The notes beneath the pieces were generated by a model that was not told the DNA's origin, made no database searches, and saw nothing but the letters and a program-made list of their open reading frames with translations. Shown one piece after another: positions 1 through 12,494 of a stretch of 64,000 nucleotides of DNA. Made by a program: the position numbers and the translations under genes. This DNA is from Sclerodactyla briareus (Eukaryota; Echinodermata; Holothuroidea; Dendrochirotida; Sclerodactylidae). How positions within the stretch are numbered: the first letter of the stretch is position 1; each line of letters starts with the position of its first letter. The DNA lies in assembly GCA_026419785.1 (NCBI GenBank), contig JAODTK010004409.1, forward strand, positions 1 through 64,000, read 5' to 3'.

Positions 1-1290
1 TCCTGTTATGTCGACCTTCCGATTCCCCCAAATATTCCGGTGTTTTGAGCCGACACTGCGACAAGGAAAGGGCCTAGCAACAAAACGTCCTTCATTTTTC
101 TTCGGTTTGAGGGTCAAACGATTTTCCGATTTCACGATCCGGGCTACTGCGAGCATGTGTCACGTGTTTGCCAGATAATGACGGTGATTTTCAACTTAAT
201 ACTGATTCGGTGACTAGCCTGCTAGATCTAACTTGAAGCCTCACTTTCAGGAAGCATGGAGGCTACAATGTACATACTGATGGAGCGGAAATACCCAAAA
301 GCATTGGGTAGAATTATCGAATTCCTGAGATTACTGAGATGCAGATGACAGTGAACCGCACTGTGGATTAAATATTCGGAAATCGACTAATGGGCAACCC
401 CTCTCTGAGAGTGTTCAATCCTATTACAAAGTCCACAGAATAGTCCTCAGTCTGGAGAGGGCACAAGAGAACAGTCATCACTTGCAAGTTGCAGAACCTC
501 GCGAGAACCCGCTTTCTGCACTCACTCATGCTCGTGTTATATCTCCCAATCCCCGTTGTCTCGGGTAGTGTTTCTACTTTTATCTTCGCAGACTCTGACG
601 TCTCACCGTCACTGTCAACATTCAAGCCCTCCCAAAGATGATCGAGAATCTCCGCTACCACAGCACACCACGATCCGGGAACCCTTATGTAACTATATTC
701 ATTACAGAGGTAGTTGACGATCTGTGAACCACGCGTAACGCAACAACTGAAACAGGGACTCGTGCCTCAACACCACAATCGGCTATAGCTAACCACTGCT
801 GAAGAAACCGGACTGGACCCTGATATTTTATCTAATTATGGTTCTTTTTCTAATCTTTCATGCGAGCACAAATTTTCAGAGAGAGTGGCTCATGGCATCG
901 CTACTGAGGAAGGGGGACTGCCCCACACTTTTTGACTGAGGGTGACTTATCAAATGTCCCCCCACACTTTTTGTGGTGTGGGGGAATAAGAATCGCATAC
1001 TCACAGGTTTTTGCGATAGGTCCATACTAACGAAGATGGAAACGGCGGAAACATTAAATAACTTTTTGCGACAGTATGCCACTAAAGAAGATGACAAATA
1101 CCACAGCTTACAATGTAAACCGCTGGTTCTCACACTGAATATGTGAACATCTCAAGGAAATATAATGGTATTGTACCAACTAAAGGAGCTCAAGCATGTT
1201 AAAGCGACTGGGCCAATGAATAGCTGCAAAGAGATGCTATTGTGTGGGCAACTTGGGATAGGGGGATAATTTGTACGTAGGAATCACAGC
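1..1290. other. No recognisable gene
   Basis: I see no coding signature or known element here. Open frames are short and mixed between strands. The only structure noted is a small hairpin near 958-985, where a C-run plus CACACTTTTTG is followed by its near inverted copy; a second CCCCACACTTTTTG lies about 45 bases upstream. Confidence 0.5.
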
Positions 1291-1295
1291 TATGT

Positions 1296-2390
1296 TTGAG
1301 AAAGGGAATTCAGTTACACATATGTTGCAGTACTGGACAAACTAACGGATTATGTGGACAGATGCATTTCCAGTGGGTGTTGTGTATTTGGACTGAGGAG
1401 TTTCATTCGATACAGTACCCCATAAAGACTTACGACAAAAGTCAAAGCACATGGTATCGAGGTTCCAGTCTTTATACTGGATGGAAGAATGGTTGCGAGA
1501 CAGGAAGCAGAGAGTGGTACTTGAATCTGGAATCGATGGATAAAGTACAAGCTCCGTTGAACGTGGATCATTCTTGGACCAATCTGTTTCATTTCACGAT
1601 TTCATGAATGATATGGAGTATGAATGTACGTCAAGCTGGAGCAAATTTTTGCAGATTATCAAAGTTATATGACAATAGTGGGGGCAGAAGACAGAGATGT
1701 CTACAAGAGAACTCATCAAACTCTTGCCTGGACAGCAAATTGAACATGTCATTCAAACGAGATAAATGTTCAGTTCTTCACTCTGGACATAGGAATCCGA
1801 AGTACAAATATTACATAATGGACCAGGAACCTAAGCAGTAAGACAAGGAGAAGGAAATCTTGGTATTTATGTTAGTACAAAAATAAAGTTCAGCAAGCAG
1901 TGCCAGAAGCACAAAAAAGGCAAACAGAGTGGTTGGCACATCAAGAAGTAGTCACCGAACTTTGACACGACCCCCGATAACTAAGTTATTATGGTCACGA
2001 AGTTTGGCCCCAGTGTGACTAGTGTGTGCCGGCCTGGAGGACGACTGCATGGCGAAATGATATTAATTAATGGAAGATTGTCCAAAGAAGAGTGACAAAC
2101 TTATACCAGTATCAAAGTTGCAGCTATGAAGATAGGTTAATGATTCAGAAAACGGATGCCGTCAGACTCATAACTATGTATAATATATTCATGAGAAGGT
2201 CCATTGAATATTGCCGATGAAGTAAGAAAAATCATACTTCAAGCGTATTTGGAAGACTTATAATGAACTCCGGGAATCGTAACGCACCCCCCACACTCAA
2301 CATTTACAGTTATTCACTGAGAGCCGTCTAAGCGAGCAGTAGGATTTTCAGGGTTTGCAAACGTACTCTCCTCCTTAGGCCATCCTTTCA
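1296..2390 (+). mobile_element. LINE reverse transcriptase C-terminal remnant
   Basis: Decayed ORF2 of a non-LTR retrotransposon, from the middle of the reverse transcriptase to the C-terminal region. Stitching frames by eye gives, in order, a YLD block, a DTVPHK-like block, WLRDRKQRVVL, MSFKRDKCSVLH and a QCQK/ANRVVGT-like thumb segment, the order usual in CR1/L2-type elements. Frames change repeatedly and internal stops are present, so it cannot encode a working enzyme. The 5' half is missing, as expected for a 5'-truncated insertion. Whether it is the same family as the 8.2-11.7 kb element was not resolved. Confidence 0.8.
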
Positions 2391-2502
2391 AAGATGCCCT
2401 CCAGGTAAATCATGTAAATAATAATAATAATTTTCCACCTCCACTGTCCTTCAATTTCATACACACATGAACATATGTTTACAAAAAAAGTCTGTTGCAT
2501 CA

Positions 2503-2510
2503 TACCAATA

Positions 2511-2541
<31 letters not shown>

Positions 2542-2575
2542 CATACTATTAATAATATATTAATAATAATATACT
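2503..2575. repeat. (AAT)n microsatellite
   Basis: A run of about 35 bases of AAT/ATA units, followed by a degenerate AT-rich extension. A shorter AAT run lies at about 2417-2435. Confidence 0.9.
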
Positions 2576-2662
2576 GAATACTATCAATACACCTGCCATA
2601 CATATAGGCGCAAAGCATTCATATAGTCGCAAGTAACATTATGCCTTTTATGCTCTATTTGA

Positions 2663-3178
2663 ATTCATTCGTTTGCGGGCATCGACGCCCAAGTGCATGA
2701 GGATTATAATTTAAAGTGGTGTGACAACGTGCTTAACCTCCAACAATTTCCTTTTCTGTTGTGGCATACCCAGGCGCCACATCTTCTCCCTAGCTGGTAC
2801 AAACCGCATCCTCGTTATCCGGTAAAATTTGAACACAACCTTGGGAATGCTATTGAAAAAAATCCTCAGATGGGTGAATTCCTGCCAACTATAGTCAGAT
2901 CATACGATCAGGTGATATGTAGACAATCAAGTAGCGGCGAACCCATTATCACAGTATTCGAGCAGTGCAAATCAAGGTTGCGATCGGAACTCGAGTACGC
3001 AAGTGACTATATTCGGGCGAAGAATAGGAGAAATACAAGCAGGGTGAAGCGAAATGTGCCACCTTTTTTATTGATGCCCCAAACGGTGAAACAATGTGCA
3101 TTGTTTCTTCTTCATAATACTGTCCTTAACTTCATGAATTTAGTCTGCGAGATTGGGAGTATTTTAATGGATATATGA
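2663..3178 (+). CDS. Unidentified open frame, 171 codons
   Basis: Uninterrupted plus-strand frame from just after a TGA (2660-2662) to TGA at 3176-3178. There is no ATG at its start, so if real it would be an exon or a fragment. The composition looks protein-like: many charged and aromatic residues, a PSWYKPHPRYP segment, two cysteines in the middle, a basic AKNRRNTSRVKR patch around codon 125-140 and a hydrophobic C-terminal tail. I recognise no domain. It follows a microsatellite and precedes a Rep-A copy, so it may come from an unrecognised mobile element. It stands out because most frames in this window are broken by indels well before this length. Confidence 0.25.
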   Translation: MHSFAGIDAQVHEDYNLKWCDNVLNLQQFPFLLWHTQAPHLLPSWYKPHPRYPVKFEHNLGNAIEKNPQMGEFLPTIVRSYDQVICRQSSSGEPIITVFEQCKSRLRSELEYASDYIRAKNRRNTSRVKRNVPPFLLMPQTVKQCALFLLHNTVLNFMNLVCEIGSILMDI

Positions 3179-3809
3179 CAAGCCCACCACACCCTTCTAA
3201 TGACCCGAGCGAACCCCACAAAAACTAGGCGCTACGCCCTGCATCAGCTCCATAAGAAAATAGGTCATGACCACTGGAATACCATTTTCTGGCTCTATAG
3301 GAGGCCTTCTCTCTCTAATTTCCGTGTACGCTACGCCACTAGAGTCAACCTTCAAGACCCAAAGTACTGTGTTCTGCAATCTTATATGACCTAATTCCTC
3401 TCCAAATTTTCTCAGCGGCTCGTGTAAAGCGACGGTGGCACTGCCCGATGATATACCAATCCGCCCGGCAAAATCATCTGATCCCCACAGTTTTCCAACG
3501 CGAGTGTACATTAATCCATATATTGCAACTTTGGCCGGTCAGATTTGATACTAAAATGTAGGGGGGTTGGGTTTTCCTAGCTCCACTGCTTACGTAAATG
3601 TAAACCTGCAACGGGTTCTTGGTATTTGGTTGGTGTAATCACTTGCTCTGACATATTTTTCACTGAAGACTATAAGAGGTTTCAGATGCGGTGTTGCTAT
3701 ACTTATCTGCCTATATCCTGAAGAGTGAAAACTTTTCAACATTGCACGTTCAGATGTTTGCAATAGTCAGCGATTGCCATTTCCGGCCGAGTCAGAAGGT
3801 ATGGGAAAG

Positions 3810-4560
3810 CAAATGTTCAACTGTAACGCTACGCCACAAAACCCCATGGTGGCGCTTCGCTTATACAGTGCCTCAAGTTTCACTCGTCCTCCACCTTCCA
3901 CCCCCCCCCCCCCCCTACTTTTTGGTAACGATCGACGCCTCTGGGTGTGCTATAGTCCAATGGAATTTAAATTTATACACAATTTGCGCACTGAATTCAA
4001 ATATCAATCTATTGTTTCGTTTTTTTTTTTTCTTTTTAATGAAGGACCACAGCACTGGATTCGCGGCACTGCTTCGCCTTCGTATAAGCTATAAAATTTT
4101 AATTTTGAAAACACTTACTTTCAAAACATTATCGTTCTAATTGCCCCTTTATTTGGTTCATACTGCAAACTCGTCTTAACTTCGTTTCATTTTCAATCAA
4201 AGGCCCGCAAATTCACATTTCCCACTACAGTGATGTTCAAGCAAATCTCCAAGATGCGGGCATCCTCCTACACTCAATTGGAAGGGTCTATGGGCAGCGG
4301 AATACCGCCAAAATAGATGTATGGTGGGAATGAAGTCCACGATGAAGAATTGTAACGAATAAACATAGATTAGTTTCAATTCAAGTCAATTTCAGTGATG
4401 TTGCTCATTGGGCTACAGTGCCATTTCCTGCATCTGGGGATCTGTAACGAAGAATTTTTAAATTGCTATGTGCCAACCGATAGTGGCCGCTCGACTTAAA
4501 TGGGTACTTTATCACGTATTCCCCTCCCAATATTTAAAACAATACACAAACTGTGTCCGT
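3810..4560 (+). repeat. Rep-A dispersed repeat, diverged copy
   Basis: Matches the block at 24770-25475 by eye. Shared landmarks are GGTGGCGCTTCGCTTA beside a C-run, GGAAGGGTCTATG..GCAGCGG, CAGTGATGTTGCTCA, CATTTCCTGCA..CTG and CGTATTCCCCTCCCAATATT. The order is rearranged relative to the longer copies, which fits a tandem-organised family. No coding potential is seen. Confidence 0.6.
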
Positions 4561-6430
4561 ATCCCTTCCATAGCTACAGGCTATAGCTAATAAGCAAACC
4601 ATGAAACTTGTATAACCCTCTTATTAGATATTGTCAGTTTACTTTAAACTTCTTGTATATTCACCACTTGGAATTCCTCAGACTATTATCCCTTCCTCCT
4701 TCACTGGCCCTTGTCCCCTTCCTTCTACTACTTTTGTGGAGAAGAACAAATAATCCCCATTCACAACTTTAAGTTACGATTCAATTCTGCAAGTTTGGAA
4801 ATCACAAAAGTACCGGTAAGCAATTGAACCAACCGGTGACTTCAAAATGACTCTGACTTTTGTCAGGGACGAATGAAATCCCACCATCCGCACGTTTCGT
4901 TCAATAGGCCAACTTCAAATTTCCGCGTAAATTATGCAGATCAGTGGATGGTAGCAGTACATACAAAAGTCAGTGGGGATGAACCACTGGATATTGCCAA
5001 CTGCAACGTAGAATTCAATGACCCCTGCTTATTGGGTAGGATTTGGTTGATAGTCTATTTCAGACATCAATTTCACCTCCAGTGACCTCAGATAAGCTTT
5101 GATGACCTGAACACAACAACAACAAGGGGGGGGGGGGGGGGGTAAAAGGCACAAGTTTATGCATATATTTGTCCGATTAGAGGTTTCCACGATTAGAAAA
5201 AGCGTTATCTTTCGAGCCGGCTAGGTAAATACTGGTCATCTACTCATTCTATAGGCGCAGATGTTAAAAGATATCGTTTCTCTTTGTCTAATAATGTTGA
5301 TTGTTCTTTAACATAAACAGGTTTTGAAGACATCTAAAAAGCCTAAATTTTCCTGAGTGCCTTAGAAGGTTTTTCATCTACTTTTTTAAGCCCAACTCAG
5401 CTCATGCTCAATTGTTTGCATTTGTGTGCAGAGACCTGTCATGTGGGGTGGCAGGTAGTAGTATTGTCCCCGGTTTGTGCTGGGTCACTCGCGATGAGGT
5501 GGTCTTACATTTACCGCTATTGTTTGGGAACAGTGTATCAACCAGGAATGTTCTCCTGCACTACCCTCCCGGTATTTCAGTCCGGCTTTTTCTTCCCAGT
5601 GAAACCTTTCGGGGACCTCTACTCCTTCCCTCTAAGCCAATATAAACACTACTGTTAGTACTCTTTTAAATTAACTTGGCCTACTTTGTTGAGCATGCCC
5701 ATATCAAATAACTCATCAAATTTTGTCCACAATGCCACTAGGGAGTTATATCATGGCTACACTGATAGCCTAATCACAAGTAACCTTGCAGGTTTATAGT
5801 CGGTGTCCCTGAGACTGGACCATTGATAACACAAAACACTGTTGACCTTACAGGCAGCATGGGTGAATGGTATTAGATTCATTACTGCAGTGCCACAAGA
5901 ACATATCATTCTGTCCTGGGAAATTGTGTGTATAATGAAAAGGTGGGAAACTCCTTGGGAGTCTACAAGTGTATGACCAGTAAGTATCTGACACACTATT
6001 ACTTGGGTGCAATCTGGACTCTGGATGGTGGCAGGTTTTTCTCAAAATGGGTATCACATACCCCTGCCTAGGGATTATATCGAGGCACTGGGACAGTTAT
6101 GTCAACTATTTTTGTTATCCCTGACACAATGCAGCTTAAATTTGCTGATGGCAGGTGGCCACACAAAATATTAATAAGTTCAAACGACAGGTAGGCTCCC
6201 CTGCATAGCGAAACTACATGCAGTTCCCTAGACGAACAAAACTTGCCATTCCAACATCCCTCTAAAATGGTGTGTTGCCAAGATTATGTCACAATGTCAA
6301 ACGTCAAATTCAACACATTCCAGGGTTTTAAGGCTGGCTTGACCTTTCAACACATGTGCGTCCCTTGTTAAGCGTTTCTCGTGATAGGAGTGTTTGTATT
6401 ACATTAGTCTAACTCACTTTATGGTTTGTC
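4561..6430. other. No recognisable gene; one G-run
   Basis: Non-coding by appearance. It contains a run of 17 G at 5126-5142. The overlapping open frames at 5404-5658 carry no recognisable domain and lie in two frames of the same stretch, so I do not call a gene. Confidence 0.4.
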
Positions 6431-6439
6431 TCAACATGA

Positions 6440-6640
6440 CGAATCTAGTCATCACAAAAAATACACTCAATGTCACAAGGTTAAAAAGTCAAAGGTCAAA
6501 CGAGGTCACAAGGTCAAAATGAAGTTTAAAGTGGGTCACCAGATGTAATTCTCCCAGACGAACAAAACTTTCATTACGATATCACCTCTAAAATGTTGTT
6601 GTTGCACAAGATATATAAAGATGATCCCTGGTGACCTTAA
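6440..6640 (+). repeat. Dispersed repeat rich in AGGTCA half-sites
   Basis: Contains AGGTCA at 6493-6498, 6503-6508 and 6511-6516 (spacers of 4 and 2), then CCAGACGAACAAAACTTTCA. The same arrangement recurs at 53040-53130 inside the UGT intron, so this is a repeat family and not a unique regulatory site. Confidence 0.65.
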
Positions 6641-6689
6641 ATGACCTGACCAAACCAGAAAACAACGGGTTCATCCTCCACCATACGCG

Positions 6690-7260
6690 CAACCCCAACC
6701 TAAGTGAACTTGATAATGGTTGTTAGATTAGTGTGACAAAGCTTTCTGAATTTTGCCCTATCGACAAGGAATAAAAAATGACCGCTCAGATATTGACGAC
6801 GATGTTTTAGAGAATAGTGAGTTTTAGAAAATCGGTGAATATGATTGGAAATACCGGAAGAGTTTTGGATATGTGGCCTATTCTGGATGGGCTGATGGCA
6901 CAATTGAACTTTCGATATCAAGGGCTATAGTATGGAAGTGGCAAGATGGAATGAATGGAAGAGGATGCATAGTAAATATGACCCTCTGATCATCTCCACT
7001 CAGCGGATATGTATTACATTCTATAGATGATTTTTCTCATCAAAGTGGAAATTGCGGACGCGATACATTTTTAAAAGCCTTGTGAATGCAGCTCAAAAAC
7101 TTCCGGCAAGTGCCTCCGGCCATCCGAAAGAGTCTTAGAATTTAAAAAAAAGCCTACGTACGCATCCGCGCAAAACAATGTAGTACATATCCGAAACAGG
7201 CACCCCCCCCCCTCAAATGCCAGCGAGACGCTCTCTGTGGGCATTTCCAGAGTATCCGCA
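6690..7260 (+). repeat. Rep-A dispersed repeat, partial copy
   Basis: Parallels 22900-23260 and 25030-25400. Shared landmarks are GACGACGATG, TTTCTGGATG..GCTGATGG, TGCATAGTAAATATGA, CTCATCGGATATGTATTA-like text and the GAATGCAGCTCAAA..CCGGCCATC end. No coding potential. Confidence 0.7.
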
Positions 7261-8190
7261 TAAATTATTTAGTTCAACTAGTGAACACTGCGACTATTGT
7301 GCCCCCCAGGGTAGTGCTTCGGACCTATAGATTCAGGGGTAGCGAGGGTTTGCATATGAGTTACAGAGATCCCCGTCAGCCCCAGATCGGTATACCTCCG
7401 TCCCAATCAAAAGTGGGGTAGGAGAAATAGGGGTTCTTCTGAGAACTCTGAACTGAGCAGGTTGAGTGAACGGTTCGTTAACATGTCATACCACAAGTTT
7501 GGGGTTTATTGAGCAAGTGATTGTGGCTGTGGGGCATAGGCGGTGACTCGTGGGGAACACAGAACAGAGGGCAGCCAGAGAGAGAAGAGGCACGAGGCTG
7601 TTCTGATTAGGGGTTAGCTCAAGTGATTTTACATCGCGGAGTGTGAAAACGTAATCGTTTACACCGATAACGAGAGCTTGGTGTCGATTATTGCCAAGAG
7701 GCATGGTTTCTCGGAGCCCCAGAGTTTGATTTGATTTGATTTCTACGGTTCAGGAAGCCAAGTATAAGAAAATGAACTTACAGAGAAAATAATTTTTTAT
7801 TCAGTCAATATTTACACCGAAGTGGACGAATTAGCATTAGAACATTATCAGTAAAAACATTTTCGGTAGGGCGTGTGATTAGCGTAATTTCCAGAACAAA
7901 GAAAAAGTGATACGATTGTACAGAAATTAACGTTCGTATGTGAACAGGGGAGGAAAAAAAACTTACCCTTTGTGGGTGTTTCGAATATATAGACATTGCA
8001 ATGTGGTGGCTAGTGTAACCCCCTATATGAGGTTGGGAACCCCCTGGCCCAACTAGCTGAGAGGTCAACTAAGTTCACGTTGTTGGTATCTGCGTACTTA
8101 GATATTGAATCCATGAAATCCTAAAAGAGCTCACAGTTCAGGGAACTCGTCAAATGTCCTTTCCGGCTTCTCAGTTTGTTCAAGACCATT
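7261..8190. other. No recognisable gene; short SINE-like piece
   Basis: Nothing coding is recognised. Near 7715-7765 a TTGATTTGATTT stretch followed by CGGTTCAGGAAGCCAAGTATAAG matches the start of the SINE body at 12510-12555, so a short SINE fragment sits here, next to the LINE that follows. Confidence 0.4.
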
Positions 8191-8339
8191 ACTTGGGGAG
8201 GGATAGGTTAAGGGAAGTGTTTGCTGGTGGGGGATTAGATTGTCCGGTATGTGGACAGGGTATTTAGTCGCGTGGATAAGATGAGCGTACGCGCGTGTGT
8301 TTCCGGGAGCTAGGGTAGAGGAAATTAGTGCGAGGGTAA

Positions 8340-8720
8340 ACAGGAATGTGGGGGATGCGAGTGGTGGTTGTCGAGATTAGGCACTAATAATCTCCGTGGT
8401 GACAGTCAGGACATCTAGATCACGATTCCGTGAACTGTTGTGCATGCTGAAGTCCACTAGGGCGAAAGTCGCGATTTGTGGCATTCTACCTAGGTGTGAC
8501 GGTCGCTTGCTGTAGGACCGATAAGGGGGTCTAAAAGGTGGTTAAATTTTAGAGTGTGCTGGGGAGAGGCGTTCCGTTTTGGATGTTTAGTGTTCTGGGG
8601 GAAGGAGGGATCTTTTCGCCTAAGGATTGGTCTTCACCTTAATGCGTGAGGGGGCTTTCACTGTTAGGCAAGTTGGTCAAACTAAATTTGGGGGGCGCGG
8701 GGTTTCGTTTGTCCGAGGCT
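8340..8720 (+). pseudogene. LINE ORF1 esterase (SGNH) remnant
   Basis: In the shifting frames I read GTNNLR (block with the Asn of SGNH hydrolases), RFRELLCMLKSTRAKVAICG and LPRCDGRLL, then D-G-L-H-L-N-like residues (the His of the last block) with RGAFTV. This order fits the esterase domain in ORF1 of CR1/L2 LINEs. The catalytic Ser block upstream was not located. Stops occur inside, so it is a pseudogene. Confidence 0.65.
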
Positions 8721-8789
8721 TACTGGCAGTTGTGAAATAGTAAGCATCGCAGTGGGAGTTCTGGCGAGGTCAACAGTTGCGATAGATAT

Positions 8790-9420
8790 GTTAGCCAGCG
8801 GTCTTTTTTCTGGCTAATGTTCAAAGTATAAGAAAGTGGGAGAGTGCGATTTAGTCAGGAACGCAAGCGGACCGTCTTGGTATTACAGAGTCGTGGTGAA
8901 CAGTGATATTTCAACAGCGAAGTCACCTTCCTGGTTTTGTTGTTTATAGGCAGGATCGGACATATACTCTCCGTGGGCATTGGTGGGTTGGGGGGGGAGG
9001 TTTTGTTTGTATTGTGAGGTATGAATTGAATAGTTTTGAGAAGGCGATCTTGGTTAAGTTTTGATCAAACCCGGTTTGGTGTGAAATTCCGTCTAAATCA
9101 TCTGGTATTCCCAGTTCGTTATTAGTTGGCTTGATGCTAACGTTCTCCAAATAGCTCTGAAGAACAACTCTTCTTTCCGACCTGCTTTTCGAAGTTTCTG
9201 AGAAGAGTACAAATATTATGGGTGATTTCAAATTATCCAGATATTTCTTGGTGTAATGGTAGTAGTGGCAGTCAGGGATCTGGCTTTTTCAATGTCAAGC
9301 AAGGATTGTTTCCTTTCTTCAGAATGTACATTTTTCTTCCAGGAAACATAAATTTTGGATTTAGTTTTGAGCAGGGACCAGAGTCTGTGATCTGTAGAGA
9401 GCTTGGGTAAGCTCGGTTGC
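8790..9420 (+). pseudogene. LINE AP-endonuclease remnant
   Basis: Readable motifs are GITES(W), TLPGFVVYR-like, RYELNSFEKA, NPVWCEIPSKSSGIPSSLLVG and MGDF plus (N)YPDISW. The last is the conserved GDFN..D.W block of apurinic-endonuclease domains in non-LTR elements. At least three frame changes occur. Confidence 0.8.
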
Positions 9421-9639
9421 AATCGATCACGATATTGAGCTTTCAATGGGTTTGTTCTCGTTCCAATATCCACAGAGTGTAGAGCTTGTTCCTGTTTCGC
9501 GCAGGCGATGGTTGTGGATGGCATTTCCAGATTTTTTGCAAAGTAGATTGTCAATAAATTGTTAAAAAATACGAATTGCTCGTGACTCTTGGAATGGTTT
9601 CATTGAAAAAGGTTAACGAGGTTATGAAAGTTAGTTCCT

Positions 9640-11140
9640 TGGAGGAAAAAACGTCGCAGTAAGAACAAGAGGCCTTTTGGATGGATGAAAAGGGAAGTTG
9701 TTCTGGACTCAAACGTAAGCGAACTTATGGCGATTTATCGTTTTGGGTCGGTTGTTGATCTAGAGCACTATTCAAAGTTCAGCAAAAAGCTTGTCCAGCG
9801 TTTAGTTTCTGGTGTAAAACTTGATTTCGAGAGGCAGATTACCTCTATCAAGGAGAATCCTCGTGAATTTTTCTCTTATGTGAGGGGGGAGCAGAAAGTC
9901 AAGGGGACAGCAGTGTACTTTGATAAGATTCCAACTGGGTAATACAGTCAGCGATAGCCCGGAGATGGCTTAAGGTTTTAATAATTACTTTCGTCTGTTT
10001 TACTATGAGAATTGGATAATTTTGGTGGACCTAGTTGTCGGGGTTCTCCGACAGAGTATTGGTAATATGGTGGTTCGTCTGGTTTAGTAAAGGAGAAAAT
10101 GCAGAAAGATAAAAAGTGATAAGCTCTGGTCATGACGGAAGTTTACCTTCTTATAAAATCCTTTGCAGACGAGTTTGTCCGTTCCACTAGCTATGATTTC
10201 AAATAAGATCTGACAAGAAGGTATGTTCCGGAGATTGGAGGAGAGCAAAGGTTTACTCTATTTTCAAGAAGAAAGGTAGGTAAACGGTCTCTTCCTTGTA
10301 ATTACGCCATCAGTCTTACTAGTGTGTCTGCAAGGTAATGGAATCAATCATTCGGGATCCTATGGTTGATTATTTCAATGAGCATAGTCTGATTTGGGGT
10401 TCTCAGCATGGGTTTAGGAAGAATCGTTCGTGTTTACTCCTCTCTTGGAATTTATTGAAGATGTTACATGTTCTGTTCACCGGCAATGCCGGTTGATATA
10501 ATTTTCTCTGTACTTTTTCAGAAGCTTTTTGACAAGGTTCCTCGGCGTCTCTTCTCAAGTTGGAGACTTTGGTATTGAGGGGAATGTCCTCACGTGGATG
10601 CGTGAGTGGCTTCAAATAGTCTACGGATTGTCATTAAGGGGCGGTCGTCTTCTTTAGGCAAAAGGTCACTAGTGTGTTTTCCCCAGGGATCGTTCTGGGG
10701 GGGCCGCTCCTGTGTTTCTGGCGTATATTGACGTCTTGAAGTTCTGTTGATTCAAGGGTTAAGAATTTCGCCAGACGATACTAATGTATCGGGCGGTCGG
10801 TGTCGAATTATGATACGGGCTAGTGTTCAAGGATCTGATATAATTTCCAAATGGTTTTCCGACTTGCAAATGTTTTCAATGTCGACAAGTGCACAGTTAT
10901 GCATGTTGGTTTGTCACAATCGCAAAAACGCTTCCTTCCGTTTGAATTCCGCAATATTCAGGAGGTATTTCAGAAAAAGATCTTTGGTTTGTTTTGATTC
11001 TTCTTTGAAACCTTCCAAGCATGTGCCGAAGCTGCTAGAAGAGGTAATTGGATTCTTGGCATTATTAATTGTCCTCTTCAGTTTCCTTGATAATGATATT
11101 GTTGTCAGGCGTTTAAGCAACTGGTGAACCCTCACCTAGA
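9640..11140 (+). pseudogene. LINE reverse transcriptase remnant
   Basis: An open stretch at 9685-9942 gives the endonuclease-RT linker (ENPREFFSYVRGEQKVKG). Then come SGHDG, EIWRRAKVYSIFKKKGR, NYRPISLTSVLCKVMES, GSQHGFRKNRS, a KAFDKVP-like block, WMREWL and the FADDT catalytic block, interrupted by one extra base around 10770. The thumb runs to about 11140 with NPHLDYSVQCGS. These are the standard palm motifs of LINE RTs. Indels split it into many frames. Confidence 0.85.
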
Positions 11141-11699
11141 TTATTCTGTACAATGTGGATCCAATACTTTGCAAAGCACGCAGTAATTGAGAACGTCAGC
11201 GTAGGGCACCTAAAGATTCAACATGTCTGAAAAACCTTTATCTTACGAGAAAGATAAGCGTCTCGGTCTAACTACATGGAGCTGAGGCGAATTCGGGTTG
11301 ACTTGATTCCGGTCGTCAAAATTGTCCATGGACTCTTCGATGGCCTGTCCCTCCCCTACTTCTTTGGGAATGTTTCCAATGTTACTGCAAATAGAAGCCA
11401 CTGTCCTCCGCTTCGTGGCAAGCGCTGCAGAAGGCATTCGTCAATATTTCTTCTCGCAGAGAGTGATCTGATTGAAATTGTCTTCCTGAAATGTTGTTTG
11501 CTCTAAGATTGTGAATGCATTCAATAACATTCCCGTGATTTATTTTTCAGGAATCAAGTGCGTATTATTTAGTTCGAGTTTTGGTTCATTTTTCTTTCCC
11601 TGGGGTTGTTGTGGCTTGCGTCGGGGTCGTTTTTGAGATTATGTTCCTTCCTGACTCCTTATTCACTACACTAAACTAACTTAACTGATTTAAAAAAAA

Positions 11700-12494
11700 T
11701 TGGAAAAAAGTTACCACGCCTCACTTGCATCCGTGGAGACTGCTCCGCGGCTGGTTTCATATCAAAAGGTCGTGAGGTGCTACCGATGCTGACTGAATTA
11801 CCACAATGGGTCATCCACTAGTGGATCCCGGGGGCAAGACCCCTAACTTTTTGGAAAGGCTCTATACCTGATGATTTTTCACAACACAAAGTGTTTCCCA
11901 CATTGCTTCGGACCTCCCCGGCCTCCCCCCAGATGCTCTTGGACCTTCAACTTTCAGATAGTGGCTGCGCCCTTGAAATTCCAGACTGAGGAAAATCTTC
12001 GATCCAGCCAAAAATCGTTATTTCGGGAATCAGGAGTCCGTACAAAATTAGCTCAGGGTTGGGTTGTCATTAGCTTAGGACTCATCCGGCCCGTTTTTTC
12101 TCCCTATTGTATTTTTTTTTTACCTTTACTTCACTTATTCATGTTTTTTGTGTTTTGGGCACTTTTGGTACCCAATAGTGTCAGTTGGAGTGTGAAACTC
12201 ATTCCTGTCCCTCCCGTTTTTTTCATACGATTGAGGAGGCATGACGATGGACGCACCTTTTGCTTTCTTGGTTGATCATTTATGCAGTGGATCGTTCCGT
12301 TCCGTCCGGTGCATATAAATAGGCGCAATTAGGAAAGCCTTTTTCCAGTTTGGCCTGCGAGTAGGGAATAAGAAATACACCAATCTCTGTGAAGGGACGC
12401 GACCGGCTATTTGTGTGGAATGGAGGCAGTCCGCAATCGTCGGTGCAAGAAGATTGGGACGACAATTAGATGTCACAGTCTATAAGAATGCTGA
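11700..12494. other. No recognisable gene
   Basis: Follows the LINE tail (AT-rich end near 11690). A 134-codon frame at 11871-12275 overlaps minus-strand frames and shows no domain; it is proline and phenylalanine rich, as expected from T/C-rich DNA. I see nothing else. Confidence 0.4.

Larger units (their letters stand above)
8200..11690 (+). mobile_element. CR1/L2-like LINE, near complete but decayed
   Basis: Non-LTR retrotransposon on the plus strand. Stitched frames give, in order, an SGNH/GDSL-esterase-like block (GTNNLR, then VAICGILPR, then GLHLNA), an endonuclease region (LGITES-like, VWCEIPSK, MGDF..YPDISW), the linker NPREFFSYVRG, RT blocks (NYRPISLTS, SQHGFRKNRSC, KLFDKVP, F-A-DDT) and a C-terminal KRLGLTT..LRRIRVDLI..KIVHGL segment. 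An esterase in the first ORF together with an AP endonuclease is known from CR1/L2-group LINEs. Dozens of indels and stops make it inactive. The 3' part is shared with the copy at 19390-20460. Confidence 0.85.

Noticed and set aside
5404..5658. Two overlapping plus-strand frames of 84 and 77 codons
   Set aside because: No domain in either; overlapping frames in pyrimidine-rich DNA.
11871..12275. 134-codon frame after the LINE
   Set aside because: Rich in P and F because of pyrimidine-rich DNA; overlaps minus-strand frames and has no domain.
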